Source: Gammaproteobacteria bacterium
GTDB taxonomy: Bacteria; Gemmatimonadota; Gemmatimonadetes; Longimicrobiales; Gaopeijiaceae
Assembly (NCBI GenBank): GCA_028820325.1
Contig: JAPPJO010000135.1
Location: forward strand, 1-64,000
DNA length: 64,000 nt
Direction: 5' to 3'
Shown here: positions 33,840 to 42,264 of the stretch, in pieces
Layout of the letters: every line of letters begins with the position of its first letter
How positions within the stretch are numbered: position 1 is the first letter of the stretch
Made by a program: the position numbers and the translations under genes
Notes under the pieces: generated by a model
Seen by the model: the letters and a program-made list of their open reading frames with translations, nothing else
Told to the model about the DNA's origin: nothing
Database searches by the model: none

Positions 33840-34122
33840 CAGAATCGTCAACGGGTGGCGAGCTTGGCGAACCGACGCGGGCCAAGGCCGACCCCGCGGG
33901 GACCACTGCGGAGCGCCCGGCTCGGTGGTCCGGTCGCGGGAGCTGGAAACCCTGACGCTACGTCACGGTTGCTGGTAGGAGTTGGGAGGCTACCTGGAAA
34001 CGGGGTCGCCCGCGGCTGTCAGTGCCTGCCATTCTCGTGTTGGTGGACGATTCCGCCAGCCGGCACTTCTCAAGCGATTCTGGGGGAAGCTAAGGTTCAC
34101 CCATTGTGGGTCCCCCCGCGTC

Positions 34123-35170
34123 TTAGAAGCTGACACGCTGGCGAAGCTCAGCAATAACTGCGTCCACATCGTCCACGTCCAGACCTCCGCGCTCCTCCGT
34201 GTAGAACAGGCTCTCGCCCTCCACGAGTCCCCGCTTCAGATACCACTTTCGCTTCCTGTCCCATTCCGACGCGTACTGGGGGTCCCCCATCATGCCTAGG
34301 TGCTCCCAGATGATCGGGTCGCCGGCATCATCGAGAAACGTGAAATCGGGCCACTTCCAATCTCCGCGGGTTGGCGCAAACCGGCGTTCGTACTGTGGCT
34401 GGAGCCCTGCATCGAGGCACCGCGTGTAGATGAGCAGCTCAGACTTGGATCGGAGCAACTCCCCGTCCGGCGCTCGGTGAATAAGATGCCTCGCGTGCGG
34501 TCGATCCTCTCCTTCACGAACTGCCACCCTGAAAAGGTTGGTGTTCCTCTTGATGGTCTCCGAAGCAGATGGTTTCGACAGACCGATGAGATCGCCTACA
34601 TCCTTTCCTTGGACCATCAGCACTAGCTGTCGCGTTGACCGCGTTAGAGCTGTGTAGACTAGCTCTCGATAGACCATGCGATGCCTCGGAAGGACGACTA
34701 TCACCACGCCGAATTCCGACCCCTGGGCCTTATGCACGGTGAGCGCATACGCCAACTCGACGACCGTTCGGCGTGATTCGCCGTCACCGAAGTCCCGTCC
34801 GCGAAAGCCATAGGTGTGACTGGCTGGTCGACCGGCGAAAAGCAGATTACTCCAATTCCCATTGACCGTCCTCACCAAGGCGACCTCGCCATTCGCCAGG
34901 TATCCCGAGATCTTCTCTTGGCGCTCATGATCCCAGCCCTCACGCTCACCGTTTTCGAGGAGGATGACCTTGTCGTGCTTGATGATCTCTTGCGGTCCCG
35001 CAGCGGTGTTGTACCGACGAGCCTGCTTGAGCTTCTTCGACCGCCAGGTCCACTGAATCCACTTGTTGAGGTCATCACAGCCCCAAACGTCGCGCCTGAA
35101 TGGTGATAACACCTGCCACTGTTCGGCACCAGCGGGCTGGTTCGGGACCCAGCCGCGATTGAACGGCTCC
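34123..35170 (-). pseudogene. RecD-like helicase, 3' part (split by transposon)
   Basis: This part encodes the second RecA domain and C-terminal region of a large RecD/TraA-type helicase: ELAYALTVHKAQGSEFGVVI and LVYTALTRSTRQLVLM are superfamily 1 motifs V and VI. A later segment (ELLIYTRCLDAGLQPQYERR, then DWKWPDFTFLDD and IWEHLGM) looks like a PD-(D/E)XK or Vsr-like nuclease fold at the C-terminus. An ATG at 35172 lies in the target duplication, so the part could be translated alone. The missing first part is at 54386-57003, beyond the inserted element. Confidence 0.9.
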
Positions 35171-35178
35171 ATTAGGAA
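35171..35178. repeat. Target-site duplication ATTAGGAA, left copy
   Basis: This 8-bp sequence directly flanks the left end of the inserted element and is repeated exactly at 54386-54393. Eight base pairs is the duplication length typical of IS1595-family transposition. Confidence 0.9.
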
Positions 35179-35205
35179 GGGTCCTATACCGGATCGTTTA
35201 CCTTA
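35179..35205. repeat. Left terminal inverted repeat of the 19.2-kb element
   Basis: The end reads GGG then TATACCG and GTTTACCTTA. Compared with the inward-read right end, 21 of 27 positions agree: GGG, TATACCG and GTTTACCTTA are exact. Similarity continues weakly inward (CGGC, ATAAC). Confidence 0.88.
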
Positions 35206-35316
35206 CGGCATAGAATAACCACGAAATGGCGGATTTCACGGCGTTCCAAGGGCGCGAAACGGTGCTCGGGAGAGGGGAGGAGGGGTGTTATTCTAGGCGC
35301 GAGGGCTTCTCGCGCG

Positions 35317-35805
35317 TCAGTAGCAAGGCGGGGTTTCGCTTGGCAACGCCTTGTGCCACCCTCCACACAAGCCACACTCGTATGCTGGCAGGTCGATGTT
35401 GAATCTCGACCTGCCAACGTTATCGACCTGACGCCTGTACCTGACCCAGTCCTGCACCTTACGAGAAGGGAACGCGAGTTTCGCCCTCAAGGACATCGGC
35501 CACTCATCGCCGGGAAGTTGATGCAGCGGCACCTTCCCCTGCTGTGGCCCACACCGATGACAGTACCAACGATTGCCTTCATACAGAGTCAAGCTAACTT
35601 CCGGCCCTGGATGAGGCCACGATGGCCGAACCCCACAGCCGTAGCACTTCGACGGTCTCGTCCCGTTTTTCGCGCTTTGCTCAAGGGCGGCGACAACTTC
35701 GTGTTCTGGCGCTACCTCAGGCTCACCTGTCGCTAGCGGAGTCTCTTCCTCCGCAGTAAGCGCCAAGAACTTGACGAACGCCTTTCTCCACCTGTTCAAA
35801 CTCAC
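35317..35805 (-). CDS. Zinc-ribbon protein of unknown function
   Basis: The 162-aa protein has three cysteine pairs, CYGCG, CHRCG and CGLCGGWH, suggesting one or two zinc ribbons. It starts at GTG 35805, overlapping the stop of the gene upstream by 4 nt (GTGA). I recognise no family. It is the last gene before the left end of the transposon. Confidence 0.6.
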   Translation of the reverse strand: MSLNRWRKAFVKFLALTAEEETPLATGEPEVAPEHEVVAALEQSAKNGTRPSKCYGCGVRPSWPHPGPEVSLTLYEGNRWYCHRCGPQQGKVPLHQLPGDEWPMSLRAKLAFPSRKVQDWVRYRRQVDNVGRSRFNIDLPAYECGLCGGWHKALPSETPPCY

Positions 35806-36029
35806 GACGAAACTGATTTGTCCCGGTCGAGGTCATCCACATCTCCGAACACGCCTGCATTGACACCGAGAAGCACTGCTACAAGCAGCAGGCCATCGAG
35901 TGCCTCAGCGATGTGCATTTGCACAAGGAGTTCACGTGTAACGGGAACCTCCCCATCGCGAATGTCATTGCGCTCGCGAGCACGATCAGCGTGGCGTTGC
36001 AAGAGAGACTTAGCAGGGTGCGTGTCCAT
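35802..36029 (-). CDS. Small hypothetical protein
   Basis: About 75 aa from ATG 36029, 9 nt after AGGAG (a second ATG at 36038 is too close to that site). The sequence is helical at the start (HPAKSLLQRHADRARERNDI) and has a hydrophobic stretch (LDGLLLVAVLLGVNAGVFGD) that may span a membrane. It is coupled to the zinc-ribbon gene downstream. Confidence 0.5.
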   Translation of the reverse strand: MDTHPAKSLLQRHADRARERNDIRDGEVPVTRELLVQMHIAEALDGLLLVAVLLGVNAGVFGDVDDLDRDKSVSS

Positions 36030-36256
36030 TAGCTGCATACTCCTAAGAAGGTTCTTTCCTGCGCCCCTGCTCCCTCGCCCCATCCTCAGCATCGCCTAGG
36101 GGGTCAACGGAAGCTGGGTGAAGCTGCATCAGGCGCCATAGGGCTGTCAAGGCCATCGCACTTCCCGGCCCGCGCCGGGTAGCGTTTTGCTTAGCGCTAC
36201 GCTACGCTGGGGAGTAGCTTGAAGCGTTGACGGTTTCCTCGAATCGGTGGTCTGAT

Positions 36257-36523
36257 ATGTCGTCGGAGTGGATGAAGGAGTGGGGGCAGTTCATCGTCTT
36301 GCTACTCGCGGTGCTTGGCACCACCGTTGCCACGTTCGGCTGCGGTTTCAGTGTCCTCCGAAGCGACACCGCCCGCGTTGAGGCTGGGGTCGCAGAGAAT
36401 CGGCAAGCGATTGAGCCGAACCAGCGATCCATCGAATCGCTTGGTCGCGGGGTTCTCGGAGCTTCGCCTGGGCACAGGTTCGCGGCTCTTCTTCTTCCCC
36501 GTGTACAATTTCGGGAGGTATGA
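36257..36523 (+). CDS. Small single-pass membrane protein
   Basis: The 88-aa protein has one transmembrane segment (GQFIVLLLAVLGTTVATFGC) followed by a polar helix (VEAGVAENRQAIEPNQRSIE). It resembles phage-like or coiled-coil membrane accessory proteins only in general design. The ATG at 36257 is chosen because the hydrophobic segment then begins near residue 9. No homologue is recognised. Confidence 0.5.
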   Translation: MSSEWMKEWGQFIVLLLAVLGTTVATFGCGFSVLRSDTARVEAGVAENRQAIEPNQRSIESLGRGVLGASPGHRFAALLLPRVQFREV

Positions 36524-36628
36524 GCGCTTGGCCATTGAGACCCACCGTCTGGACGGGAGCAGGCTTGTCGCCGTGTTCCCGCTCCAAGGATCCGGATCCG
36601 CCACGAGAGAGCCCCGAGACGCTTGCAG

Positions 36629-37027
36629 ATGAGAGCCTACGTAGTCCGGGCTGGGAGTGATAGCCAAGACGAGGCGTTCGCCCTAGGTAACGACGTGGTT
36701 GTGGTTGGCTGGAACGAGGTCGCATCGTTGGAGCACGCCGACTCCCCCGCAGCCGTTCGCGAACTCCTTGAGGCGAGCTACGACACACCTGTCGTAAGAA
36801 ACCACCCCGGCCAATTGTGGCAGTTCTGCCATGTTATCAAGACAGGTGACATCGTCGTGCTACCTCGCAAGTCTCCCCAGCCAGTCGCTATCGGGCGCGT
36901 GGTCGGTCCATACCAGTACGACGCAACACGAGAGACGCAGAAGCACACACGTCCCGTCAAATGGTTGCATACCGCGATCCCGAGAACCCTACTACCCTCG
37001 CTTGGCGTTCCCTTGACGGTGTATTAG
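36629..37027 (+). CDS. EVE-like modified-base reader domain protein, possibly frameshifted
   Basis: The 132-aa product (MRAYVVRAGSDSQDEAF, then GDIVVLPRKSPQPVAIGRVV and TRPVKWLHTAIPR) matches the EVE/YTH-like N-terminal domain used by McrB- and Mrr-type restriction enzymes to bind modified bases. It resembles the insert in the McrB of this window. The frame stops at 37025-37027, but a neighbouring frame continues sensibly (IRIRAPNAVQHIRDVLARYA) to the next gene, so the 3' end may be frameshifted. A nuclease domain is absent. Confidence 0.65.
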   Translation: MRAYVVRAGSDSQDEAFALGNDVVVVGWNEVASLEHADSPAAVRELLEASYDTPVVRNHPGQLWQFCHVIKTGDIVVLPRKSPQPVAIGRVVGPYQYDATRETQKHTRPVKWLHTAIPRTLLPSLGVPLTVY

Positions 37028-37106
37028 GATCAGGGCACCCAACGCCGTTCAACACATTCGAGATGTCCTCGCGAGGTACGCTGGCGATGCTAATAGGGAG
37101 GGAAGA

Positions 37107-37217
37107 ATGAGCAACGACCAGATCGACAAGCTCGCCGACGCGGTGGCCGCGAAACTGGACCGGAAGCTGTCCAGCATCGACAACCGGTTGGGGAAGGTCG
37201 AAGGTCGGCTCGGATGA
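37107..37217 (+). CDS. 36-aa protein, coiled-coil-like
   Basis: GGGAGGGAA precedes ATG 37107. The peptide MSNDQIDKLADAVAAKLDRK then SSIDNRLGKVEGRLG has a heptad-like pattern. Its start resembles that of the 37970 gene (MSDDQIDWLANAVA). Its stop overlaps the next start as ATGA. Confidence 0.5.
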   Translation: MSNDQIDKLADAVAAKLDRKLSSIDNRLGKVEGRLG

Positions 37218-37462
37218 GCAGCGACCCCGTGACCATCAAGATCGTTGACGGGCGGCTGGCTCCGTCGGCCCCGCCGGCCTTCGATTGGGAAATCTGGATC
37301 GGCGACTACGATCTGGTATTCGAGGATCTGGTCGGCAGCTTCGCGCAACGGTCGGAGGCAATGGCCGATGCGCTGAACAAGCTGCGGGCGTTACGAGACG
37401 CGCTCCAGGTCGGAGTGCGCGACGAAGACGGCGAACCGCTGGATCATCTGTTGTACGACTGA
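37214..37462 (+). CDS. Small hypothetical protein
   Basis: The 82-aa acidic protein (FDWEIWIGDYDLVFEDLVGS) follows the 36-aa gene with an ATGA overlap. No family is recognised. It is part of a run of very small coupled genes like those in phage or plasmid accessory operons. Confidence 0.55.
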   Translation: MSSDPVTIKIVDGRLAPSAPPAFDWEIWIGDYDLVFEDLVGSFAQRSEAMADALNKLRALRDALQVGVRDEDGEPLDHLLYD

Positions 37463-37492
37463 CCTCAAACGGAGAAAGGCACGGCCTCGAAG

Positions 37493-37558
37493 GTGGACCA
37501 ACTGACAGGATGGTATCAGGAACTCAACGGGCGCGTTTCAGACCTGGAGAACCGATGA
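37493..37558 (+). CDS. Possible 21-aa peptide
   Basis: A GTG at 37493 opens VDQLTGWYQELNGRVSDLEN and stops at 37556-37558, overlapping the next ATG as ATGA. The helical heptad pattern and the overlap style match its neighbours, but so short a frame could be chance. No clear ribosome binding site is seen. Confidence 0.3.
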   Translation: MDQLTGWYQELNGRVSDLENR

Positions 37559-37800
37559 GCAAGACGCATTTTGTGCGCGCGGGCCGGATGAACACGCTGT
37601 GCGGGTTCGGATTCCGCCCTTGGTACGACTGGTTTCCGGCAACCGGCACGGAGGCCAAGGCGGTCACCTGCCAGAAGTGCAACCGTGCCGCTCGCCAGCT
37701 TCCGTTTGATGTATCGGGCGTCGTTCAGACCGGGCGACCCGTTGACTGGAACCATAACGGCATGCGGGTGCTCGTCGAGGGAGGGAACGAAGAACCATGA
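37555..37800 (+). CDS. Small cysteine-containing protein
   Basis: The 81-aa protein reads MSKTHFVRAGRMNTLCGFGF and CQKCNRAARQLPFD, suggesting a small zinc-binding site. It starts inside the end of the preceding frame and ends in an ATGA overlap with the next gene. No family is recognised. Confidence 0.55.
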   Translation: MSKTHFVRAGRMNTLCGFGFRPWYDWFPATGTEAKAVTCQKCNRAARQLPFDVSGVVQTGRPVDWNHNGMRVLVEGGNEEP

Positions 37801-37973
37801 CCGAACGTGAGAAGGACTCGCCCGCGAACTACGGTGGCGCAACGCCGGAGGAGGTCGCGCTGGCCGTGCTCCGGTATCGGCCGGGGAAGAAGCGCGAGCA
37901 GCGACGCGAAGAGAGCGCGCGCGACGAGGCCACGCGCGCTTCGCGTGACGGGCAGGAAAGCAACGGTCGATGA
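37797..37973 (+). CDS. 58-aa charged protein
   Basis: From ATG 37797 the peptide MTEREKDSPANYGGATPEEV then RYRPGKKREQRREESARDEA is highly charged and probably helical or disordered. It overlaps both neighbours by ATGA. Its role is unknown. Confidence 0.5.
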   Translation: MTEREKDSPANYGGATPEEVALAVLRYRPGKKREQRREESARDEATRASRDGQESNGR

Positions 37974-38176
37974 GCGACGACCAGATTGACTGGCTGGCGA
38001 ACGCAGTAGCCACCGAAGAGAGGCCCGTCGCGACTTACACATCCGCTAGGCTTGGGGCGAATCAGCCGGGAATCCGGTGCATGCGCTTGGGGTGCAGGTG
38101 CAAGCATAGGGACATCGGTTCTTGCACATGCAAGGGGCACAACCACCAAACGTTTACCCGGGAGTTTTGCGGATAA
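37970..38176 (+). CDS. Small Cys-rich protein
   Basis: The 68-aa protein starts MSDDQIDWLANAVATEE, like the 36-aa gene at 37107, and ends with a cysteine-rich cluster (CMRLGCRCKHRDIGSCTC) able to bind zinc. The shared start suggests duplication within the run, or a common docking helix. Confidence 0.55.
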   Translation: MSDDQIDWLANAVATEERPVATYTSARLGANQPGIRCMRLGCRCKHRDIGSCTCKGHNHQTFTREFCG

Positions 38177-38178
38177 GC

Positions 38179-38676
38179 GTGGCGATCTACGACGATCTAA
38201 TCGCAATCATCAGGGGCAACCGGGGGGACCGACTGGATATGATGGTCCCGCTGGGTCTAGCTACCCTAAGCACGCTTGGGAATGCCCGCTGGGAGTGGAT
38301 TGCGGACGCGCCATCCCTCATGGTGTTCCTTAGCGTCTTTGGTCTTGTCTATGCTATCTGGCGAATCATCGCGATCTGCGTGAAGAAGATCACCGGGGAG
38401 TGGTATCGGGACCGGTTCCTTGCAATCCTGAACTCGGAGTCCCAAACAGAGCGCAGAACGGAAATCAGAGATTTGCGGGAAACGCTCTTGGAAGAGGGAA
38501 AGAGCGAGAGGCGGGTCCTGTCCGTTACTCGCGCCCTGCTGGCCGAGGAGAACATATGGCACACAGGGGGCGGCCCGGCTTCGGGGGATTGGAGCACCAT
38601 ACACGACCCTCCTGGCGCGTCCAAAGCCAAGGAGTTCTTAAGGCGATTGCGGATCCCCAGGCCGAAGAAGCGTTAA
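38179..38676 (+). CDS. Membrane-anchored protein with soluble helical tail
   Basis: About 165 aa from GTG 38179; an ATG at 38122 is also open. Two hydrophobic segments (MVPLGLATLSTLG, LMVFLSVFGLVYAIWRIIAI) precede a charged helical C-terminus (ERRTEIRDLRETLLEEGKSE). It may be an accessory membrane protein of the run of small genes. No family is recognised. Confidence 0.5.
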   Translation: MAIYDDLIAIIRGNRGDRLDMMVPLGLATLSTLGNARWEWIADAPSLMVFLSVFGLVYAIWRIIAICVKKITGEWYRDRFLAILNSESQTERRTEIRDLRETLLEEGKSERRVLSVTRALLAEENIWHTGGGPASGDWSTIHDPPGASKAKEFLRRLRIPRPKKR

Positions 38677-38735
38677 GACCGGCCATTCAAGAGAGAAGCG
38701 ACGTTTCACGGATTTTCGAAGGGGGAGGAGAGAGC

Positions 38736-38927
38736 ATGAGGATTACAAAGAAGTTCACGGCGAGAAACGGCGAGATCGCGGCGATTTCGGGCGTTCTGGA
38801 GTTCTGGCAGTGGGCGGATCAGCACGACACGGTGACGCGCGTCTCTCAGTTGCGGAACCGAGAGGCGATTTGCCGCCATTTTGCTGGCGCTTTGGGGTGC
38901 TGGTGGCGCTTAGAACATGCTGCTTAG
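38736..38927 (+). CDS. Small hypothetical protein
   Basis: The 63-aa protein (MRITKKFTARNGEIAAISGV, then NREAICRHFAGALGCWW) starts 8 nt after GGGGGAGGAG. The strong ribosome binding site supports expression. No family is recognised. Confidence 0.5.
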   Translation: MRITKKFTARNGEIAAISGVLEFWQWADQHDTVTRVSQLRNREAICRHFAGALGCWWRLEHAA

Positions 38928-39044
38928 AGTGCCTCGCAGTCCCGATCCAGAATCCGGCGAGTCCGCTCTAGCTGAGCAGCAAGCCAAGCTCGAGTGTTCG
39001 AGGGTATGACATAACCCGTCTACCCATGTAGGTAGAATCCTATT

Positions 39045-39581
39045 TTAGCGGCTGGAATGGGAGGAAGGGGTCCCGGGGACGGCCGCAAAACTCGATTGGT
39101 TCTCCTGAACGACGCCGACCGCGATTCCTACGATGATCCCACTCCAGTGGCTGATCCAATCTGCGATAACAGGAAGGACCGCCTGCAAGATAAACACTGC
39201 GGTTCCCGCAGTCGCTCCTACCTTGATGGCCCGCCACATGGAGACACGGGCCTCTGCTTTCGCGATCTTGTGTCGCAGGGAGGGTTCCGACTCCCACAGA
39301 ATGGCCTTGTCCGGGTTCTCGGCCCAAGCCACCGAGACGGTGCTGTAGAGAGGGTTTTCTTCGGTGGATACGAGCATACCTAACTTCTTGCCCGGGGGCA
39401 CCTTCAACTCTTGGTTCACGGGGATAAAGTTTAACGGCTGGAACATCGTGCCAGCCGGAAACTGGCGCTCACCCTCGGGCGTTTGCAACCGAACGGGTGC
39501 CTCGGTGATGATGTAACGCTTCGGTGATACGTTCCCCCTGTCGTACTCGTTCTTGGTCTGTGGTTCGACGATGTCTTTCAT
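39045..39581 (-). CDS. Membrane protein, last gene of a coupled four-gene operon
   Basis: The 178-aa protein has a soluble N-terminal part (RYIITEAPVRLQTPEGERQF, then PPGKKLGMLVSTEE) and two hydrophobic segments near the C-terminus (AIKVGATAGTAVFILQAVLP, SGIIVGIAVGVVQ). ATG 39581 follows AGGAG and overlaps the previous stop as ATGA. As the only membrane protein of the operon it is the most likely membrane effector or anchor. That is inference. Confidence 0.6.
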   Translation of the reverse strand: MKDIVEPQTKNEYDRGNVSPKRYIITEAPVRLQTPEGERQFPAGTMFQPLNFIPVNQELKVPPGKKLGMLVSTEENPLYSTVSVAWAENPDKAILWESEPSLRHKIAKAEARVSMWRAIKVGATAGTAVFILQAVLPVIADWISHWSGIIVGIAVGVVQENQSSFAAVPGTPSSHSSR

Positions 39582-39994
39582 GTAGAAGGCTCCTGCGGAG
39601 GATCTTGGCGATCTTCCCACTCGGTAACGCAGCGCGTCAACTCCAGCCTGAACTGCTGATCCGTGAAGCCTTGGCTCGGCCCTCCGTACGTGATTGCTAC
39701 ATGGTAAGGGTTGCTCGGCACGTCCTCAGTGAGAGTGGCGCACAGGTCGTGTTGGCGTAGTAGGGCCACGAGCAGTACAGCCCAGCCAAGAAAGTTGTCG
39801 GTTTCCTCGTCTGCGATTCGCGTGTGCAACACCAGATCATCAGTGAGCAAGTCTACCGACACGTCCGCTTCGTGTCTGCGGAAGATGGGCAACGGCCTGC
39901 TAGGAGGTTTCCCGATGCGCCCTTTGACCTTCCGTCTCGCGCTGCTGGAGGACACACGACGGCCAAGTCTGCTATCGTTGCGAATGGCGATCAT
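39578..39994 (-). CDS. Hypothetical protein, third gene of the four-gene operon
   Basis: The 138-aa protein has a basic start (DSRLGRRVSSSSARRKVKGR) and an acidic second half (DLLTDDLVLHTRIADEETDN, TYGGPSQGFTDQQFRLELTR). It overlaps both neighbours by ATGA. No family is recognised. Confidence 0.55.
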   Translation of the reverse strand: MIAIRNDSRLGRRVSSSSARRKVKGRIGKPPSRPLPIFRRHEADVSVDLLTDDLVLHTRIADEETDNFLGWAVLLVALLRQHDLCATLTEDVPSNPYHVAITYGGPSQGFTDQQFRLELTRCVTEWEDRQDPPQEPST

Positions 39995-40692
39995 GTTCTT
40001 TGAAGATCCTTCAACGCCTTGCGTACGAACGGATCTGGCAACTCGTCGATGTCCTGGAACCAAGCCCGTCGCCTGCTCTTACCTACGCTTACCACGCACC
40101 AGATGTCGTGCGGGAGGCAGATGACGACCACAGCGCCTGTTGGTTCGTTGGATGCATGGATGGCGATTTCGCCGTCTTCCATCGGGTAGACTGAGTACCG
40201 AAGCGGGGCGATCTCAAAGAGGCTGTCCAGCAACTCTCGCACGCGAGATACCAAATCACGGGGAGGGATCGGGTAGCCCTCGTCCACGGCTGCGTCACGA
40301 ACGCGCTCAAGTTCTGCTCGGGCTTGCTCTAGGTAGTTGATTTGGTCAGGGTGCACGGCTTCGTCGTACTGGTCAACCGTGGGTTCCGGTCCCCGGAGGG
40401 TGGTGGGAGTGCCCGCTTCCGCCACCTCTTGATGAGACGGATACGATTGAATAAGGTGATTGAGGAGGACGTACCATGCCTCCTCGTCCGCACGCCCTAT
40501 CTCGACCCTCCGCTGAAACTCACCAATCGGAAAGGAACCACTTCCTGCCATGGCTTGGGTCTTCGACACAAACCCAGGAGGGCAAACTAGCAATCTGTCT
40601 GCCGTTCGCTTGGATTCTTCATGGAAGGCTTCGCGGGATCGCGCCCATGAAACGTCAGACCTCGCAAACGACACACCCATTCTTGGGCTCAT
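39991..40692 (-). CDS. Hypothetical protein, second gene of the four-gene operon
   Basis: The 233-aa protein has a helical middle (QINYLEQARAELERVRDAAV) and a C-terminal beta-rich unit (YSVYPMEDGEIAIHASN, VVVICLPHDIWCVVSVGKSR, FVRKALKDLQ). No catalytic motif is obvious. ATG 40692 overlaps the preceding stop and its own stop overlaps the next start, so its dose is tied to its neighbours. Confidence 0.55.
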   Translation of the reverse strand: MSPRMGVSFARSDVSWARSREAFHEESKRTADRLLVCPPGFVSKTQAMAGSGSFPIGEFQRRVEIGRADEEAWYVLLNHLIQSYPSHQEVAEAGTPTTLRGPEPTVDQYDEAVHPDQINYLEQARAELERVRDAAVDEGYPIPPRDLVSRVRELLDSLFEIAPLRYSVYPMEDGEIAIHASNEPTGAVVVICLPHDIWCVVSVGKSRRRAWFQDIDELPDPFVRKALKDLQRT

Positions 40693-41186
40693 GGCAGCAT
40701 CCTACCCAAGGCTAGGCGCTGGAACATAACATCAACGTCTGTCATCGCAGATTGTACGCTCCGAAATGCTCGAAAGAACTCTTTTCTGGAGAACGATTCG
40801 TCAACCACAACGGAAGCAACGACTGCTACGGAATCAGGTACGGGCACAGGCGTATCGGCATCGGAAGCTGGACCGAGCATGTACTCTACGGCATGGTGGT
40901 GCCGGGCCATGCTAACACGCAGGTTCGTCAAGAACGCCAAACGATCTGTGAAATTCAGGTTGGCAAATAGCGCGCGGTTGTCGTCGTGCACCTGTAGATT
41001 GATGCGCACGGCGAGCAGGTTCGCCGGGGGAGCGTACCACGCGACGTAGGTGCCATAGCGAACGTTTTCTCCGGGTACGTGGACCGCCCACTGCTCCTCA
41101 GCATCGGGTTCGAGTTCTACCGGAGACGTGGTCCAACCGAAACTGGCAGCCCAATCGGACACTTTTTCTTGAGTAAGCTCAAGCAT
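40689..41186 (-). CDS. YbjN/secretion-chaperone-like protein, first gene of the four-gene operon
   Basis: The 165-aa protein (MLELTQEKVSDWAASFGWTT, LAVRINLQVHDDNRALFANL, RKEFFRAFRSVQSAMTDVDV) has the alpha-beta layout of YbjN or type III chaperone-like proteins, which bind partner proteins. The match is by pattern only. It is the first gene of an operon in which all four genes overlap by ATGA. Confidence 0.55.
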   Translation of the reverse strand: MLELTQEKVSDWAASFGWTTSPVELEPDAEEQWAVHVPGENVRYGTYVAWYAPPANLLAVRINLQVHDDNRALFANLNFTDRLAFLTNLRVSMARHHHAVEYMLGPASDADTPVPVPDSVAVVASVVVDESFSRKEFFRAFRSVQSAMTDVDVMFQRLALGRMLP

Positions 41187-41298
41187 GGGGGCTCAGGCGC
41201 GGCCTTGCTGGGGGATACCTGTGATCTCGGGCTCGCAGCGTAACGTACCGCGCTCAACTTGTAAAGGTTTCGACAGAGCATCGCAGATTCGTGGCATC

Positions 41299-42264
41299 TC
41301 AGGGGCATGTTACCGTGCGGCTTGAATCAGCTCTAAGCATCGCGGCCAGCGAATCCCGTTCGGCAGGATCGACGGACATGCTGTACTTGCGCTTGACGGC
41401 CACGATCCGCGCCGCGTACCAGCCGGTGTTCTTGTCTGGCCCCCATTCCGCAGCGTCTTTGTCGGACTTCTGGTTACGGTTCACCGACGGGACCGCGACC
41501 GTCAGGTTCTCCAAGTCCCTTCCGAACTCGCGATACCGTGTCGGCGAGAGGCCCGAGTCGTAGGCTTCGGCTAGGGCAACGATGTGGTCGATGTCCGTCG
41601 CGGCTGTACCGTCTGCCCGGATGTCGTAGAGCGTGCACGTGTACGGGGTGTAGACCTGGCTGCCGTCTCCGCTCTTGGGCAGCGCTTCGATGATCTCATC
41701 TTCGAGCGAGCTGTACCCGGTTCCGAAATCGCTGCGGTTATAGCCGACTCGTGGTCCCTCCGTGCGGATCTGTAGCCCCATCCACACGTCCGAGGTCGTG
41801 CGCGCGCAGGGGCTGAAAGCCGCGCCCTCCTTCGTGAGGCACAGCGTATCGGCATGGCTCCAGTTGTCCGCGCAACGGTACTCAGGCGTGTAGGTGTTCG
41901 AGTCCAGCTCGCCCGCTAGGTGGCACTGACCCATCACGGGCGAGTGGTATTCGAGCACCATCCGGTCGGTGTCGGTCGCGTAGTCGCCCGTGACTACTGC
42001 CTCCCACGGGTCCGTCGGTTGCGCCGGATCACCCGCGATGGTCCACAGCCCGTGCACGAACCCATCGCGGTTGTCGATGCGCAGCGTATAGGTGGCCGTA
42101 TCCTGGCTCGCATCGGCGTATACCGTCCGCGGGCGGTCAGAGAGCACAGCACGACCGACGTAGGTGCCCGAAATGTCGGTCGCGCGCGCATCCGGCGCGA
42201 TGTCGATGCATGCGGAGACCAGAACCAAGACTGGCAACGCACGAAGGCAACGGTTCGGAAACAT
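41299..42264 (-). CDS. Secreted HNH (DUF1524-type) nuclease lipoprotein
   Basis: The 321-aa protein has a lipoprotein signal ending LVLVSAC (Cys19) when started at ATG 42264, which follows GGAAGG. The C-terminal domain has DIDHIVALAEAYDSG (about 220-234), SVNRNQKSDKDAAEWGP and RIVAVKRKYSMSVDPAERDS, the pattern of secreted HNH endonucleases of the DUF1524/GmrSD-C type. It would act on DNA outside the cytoplasm, anchored at the membrane. Its presence as transposon cargo could mean extracellular DNA degradation, phage-genome attack at entry, or nutrient scavenging. Confidence 0.8.
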   Translation of the reverse strand: MFPNRCLRALPVLVLVSACIDIAPDARATDISGTYVGRAVLSDRPRTVYADASQDTATYTLRIDNRDGFVHGLWTIAGDPAQPTDPWEAVVTGDYATDTDRMVLEYHSPVMGQCHLAGELDSNTYTPEYRCADNWSHADTLCLTKEGAAFSPCARTTSDVWMGLQIRTEGPRVGYNRSDFGTGYSSLEDEIIEALPKSGDGSQVYTPYTCTLYDIRADGTAATDIDHIVALAEAYDSGLSPTRYREFGRDLENLTVAVPSVNRNQKSDKDAAEWGPDKNTGWYAARIVAVKRKYSMSVDPAERDSLAAMLRADSSRTVTCP

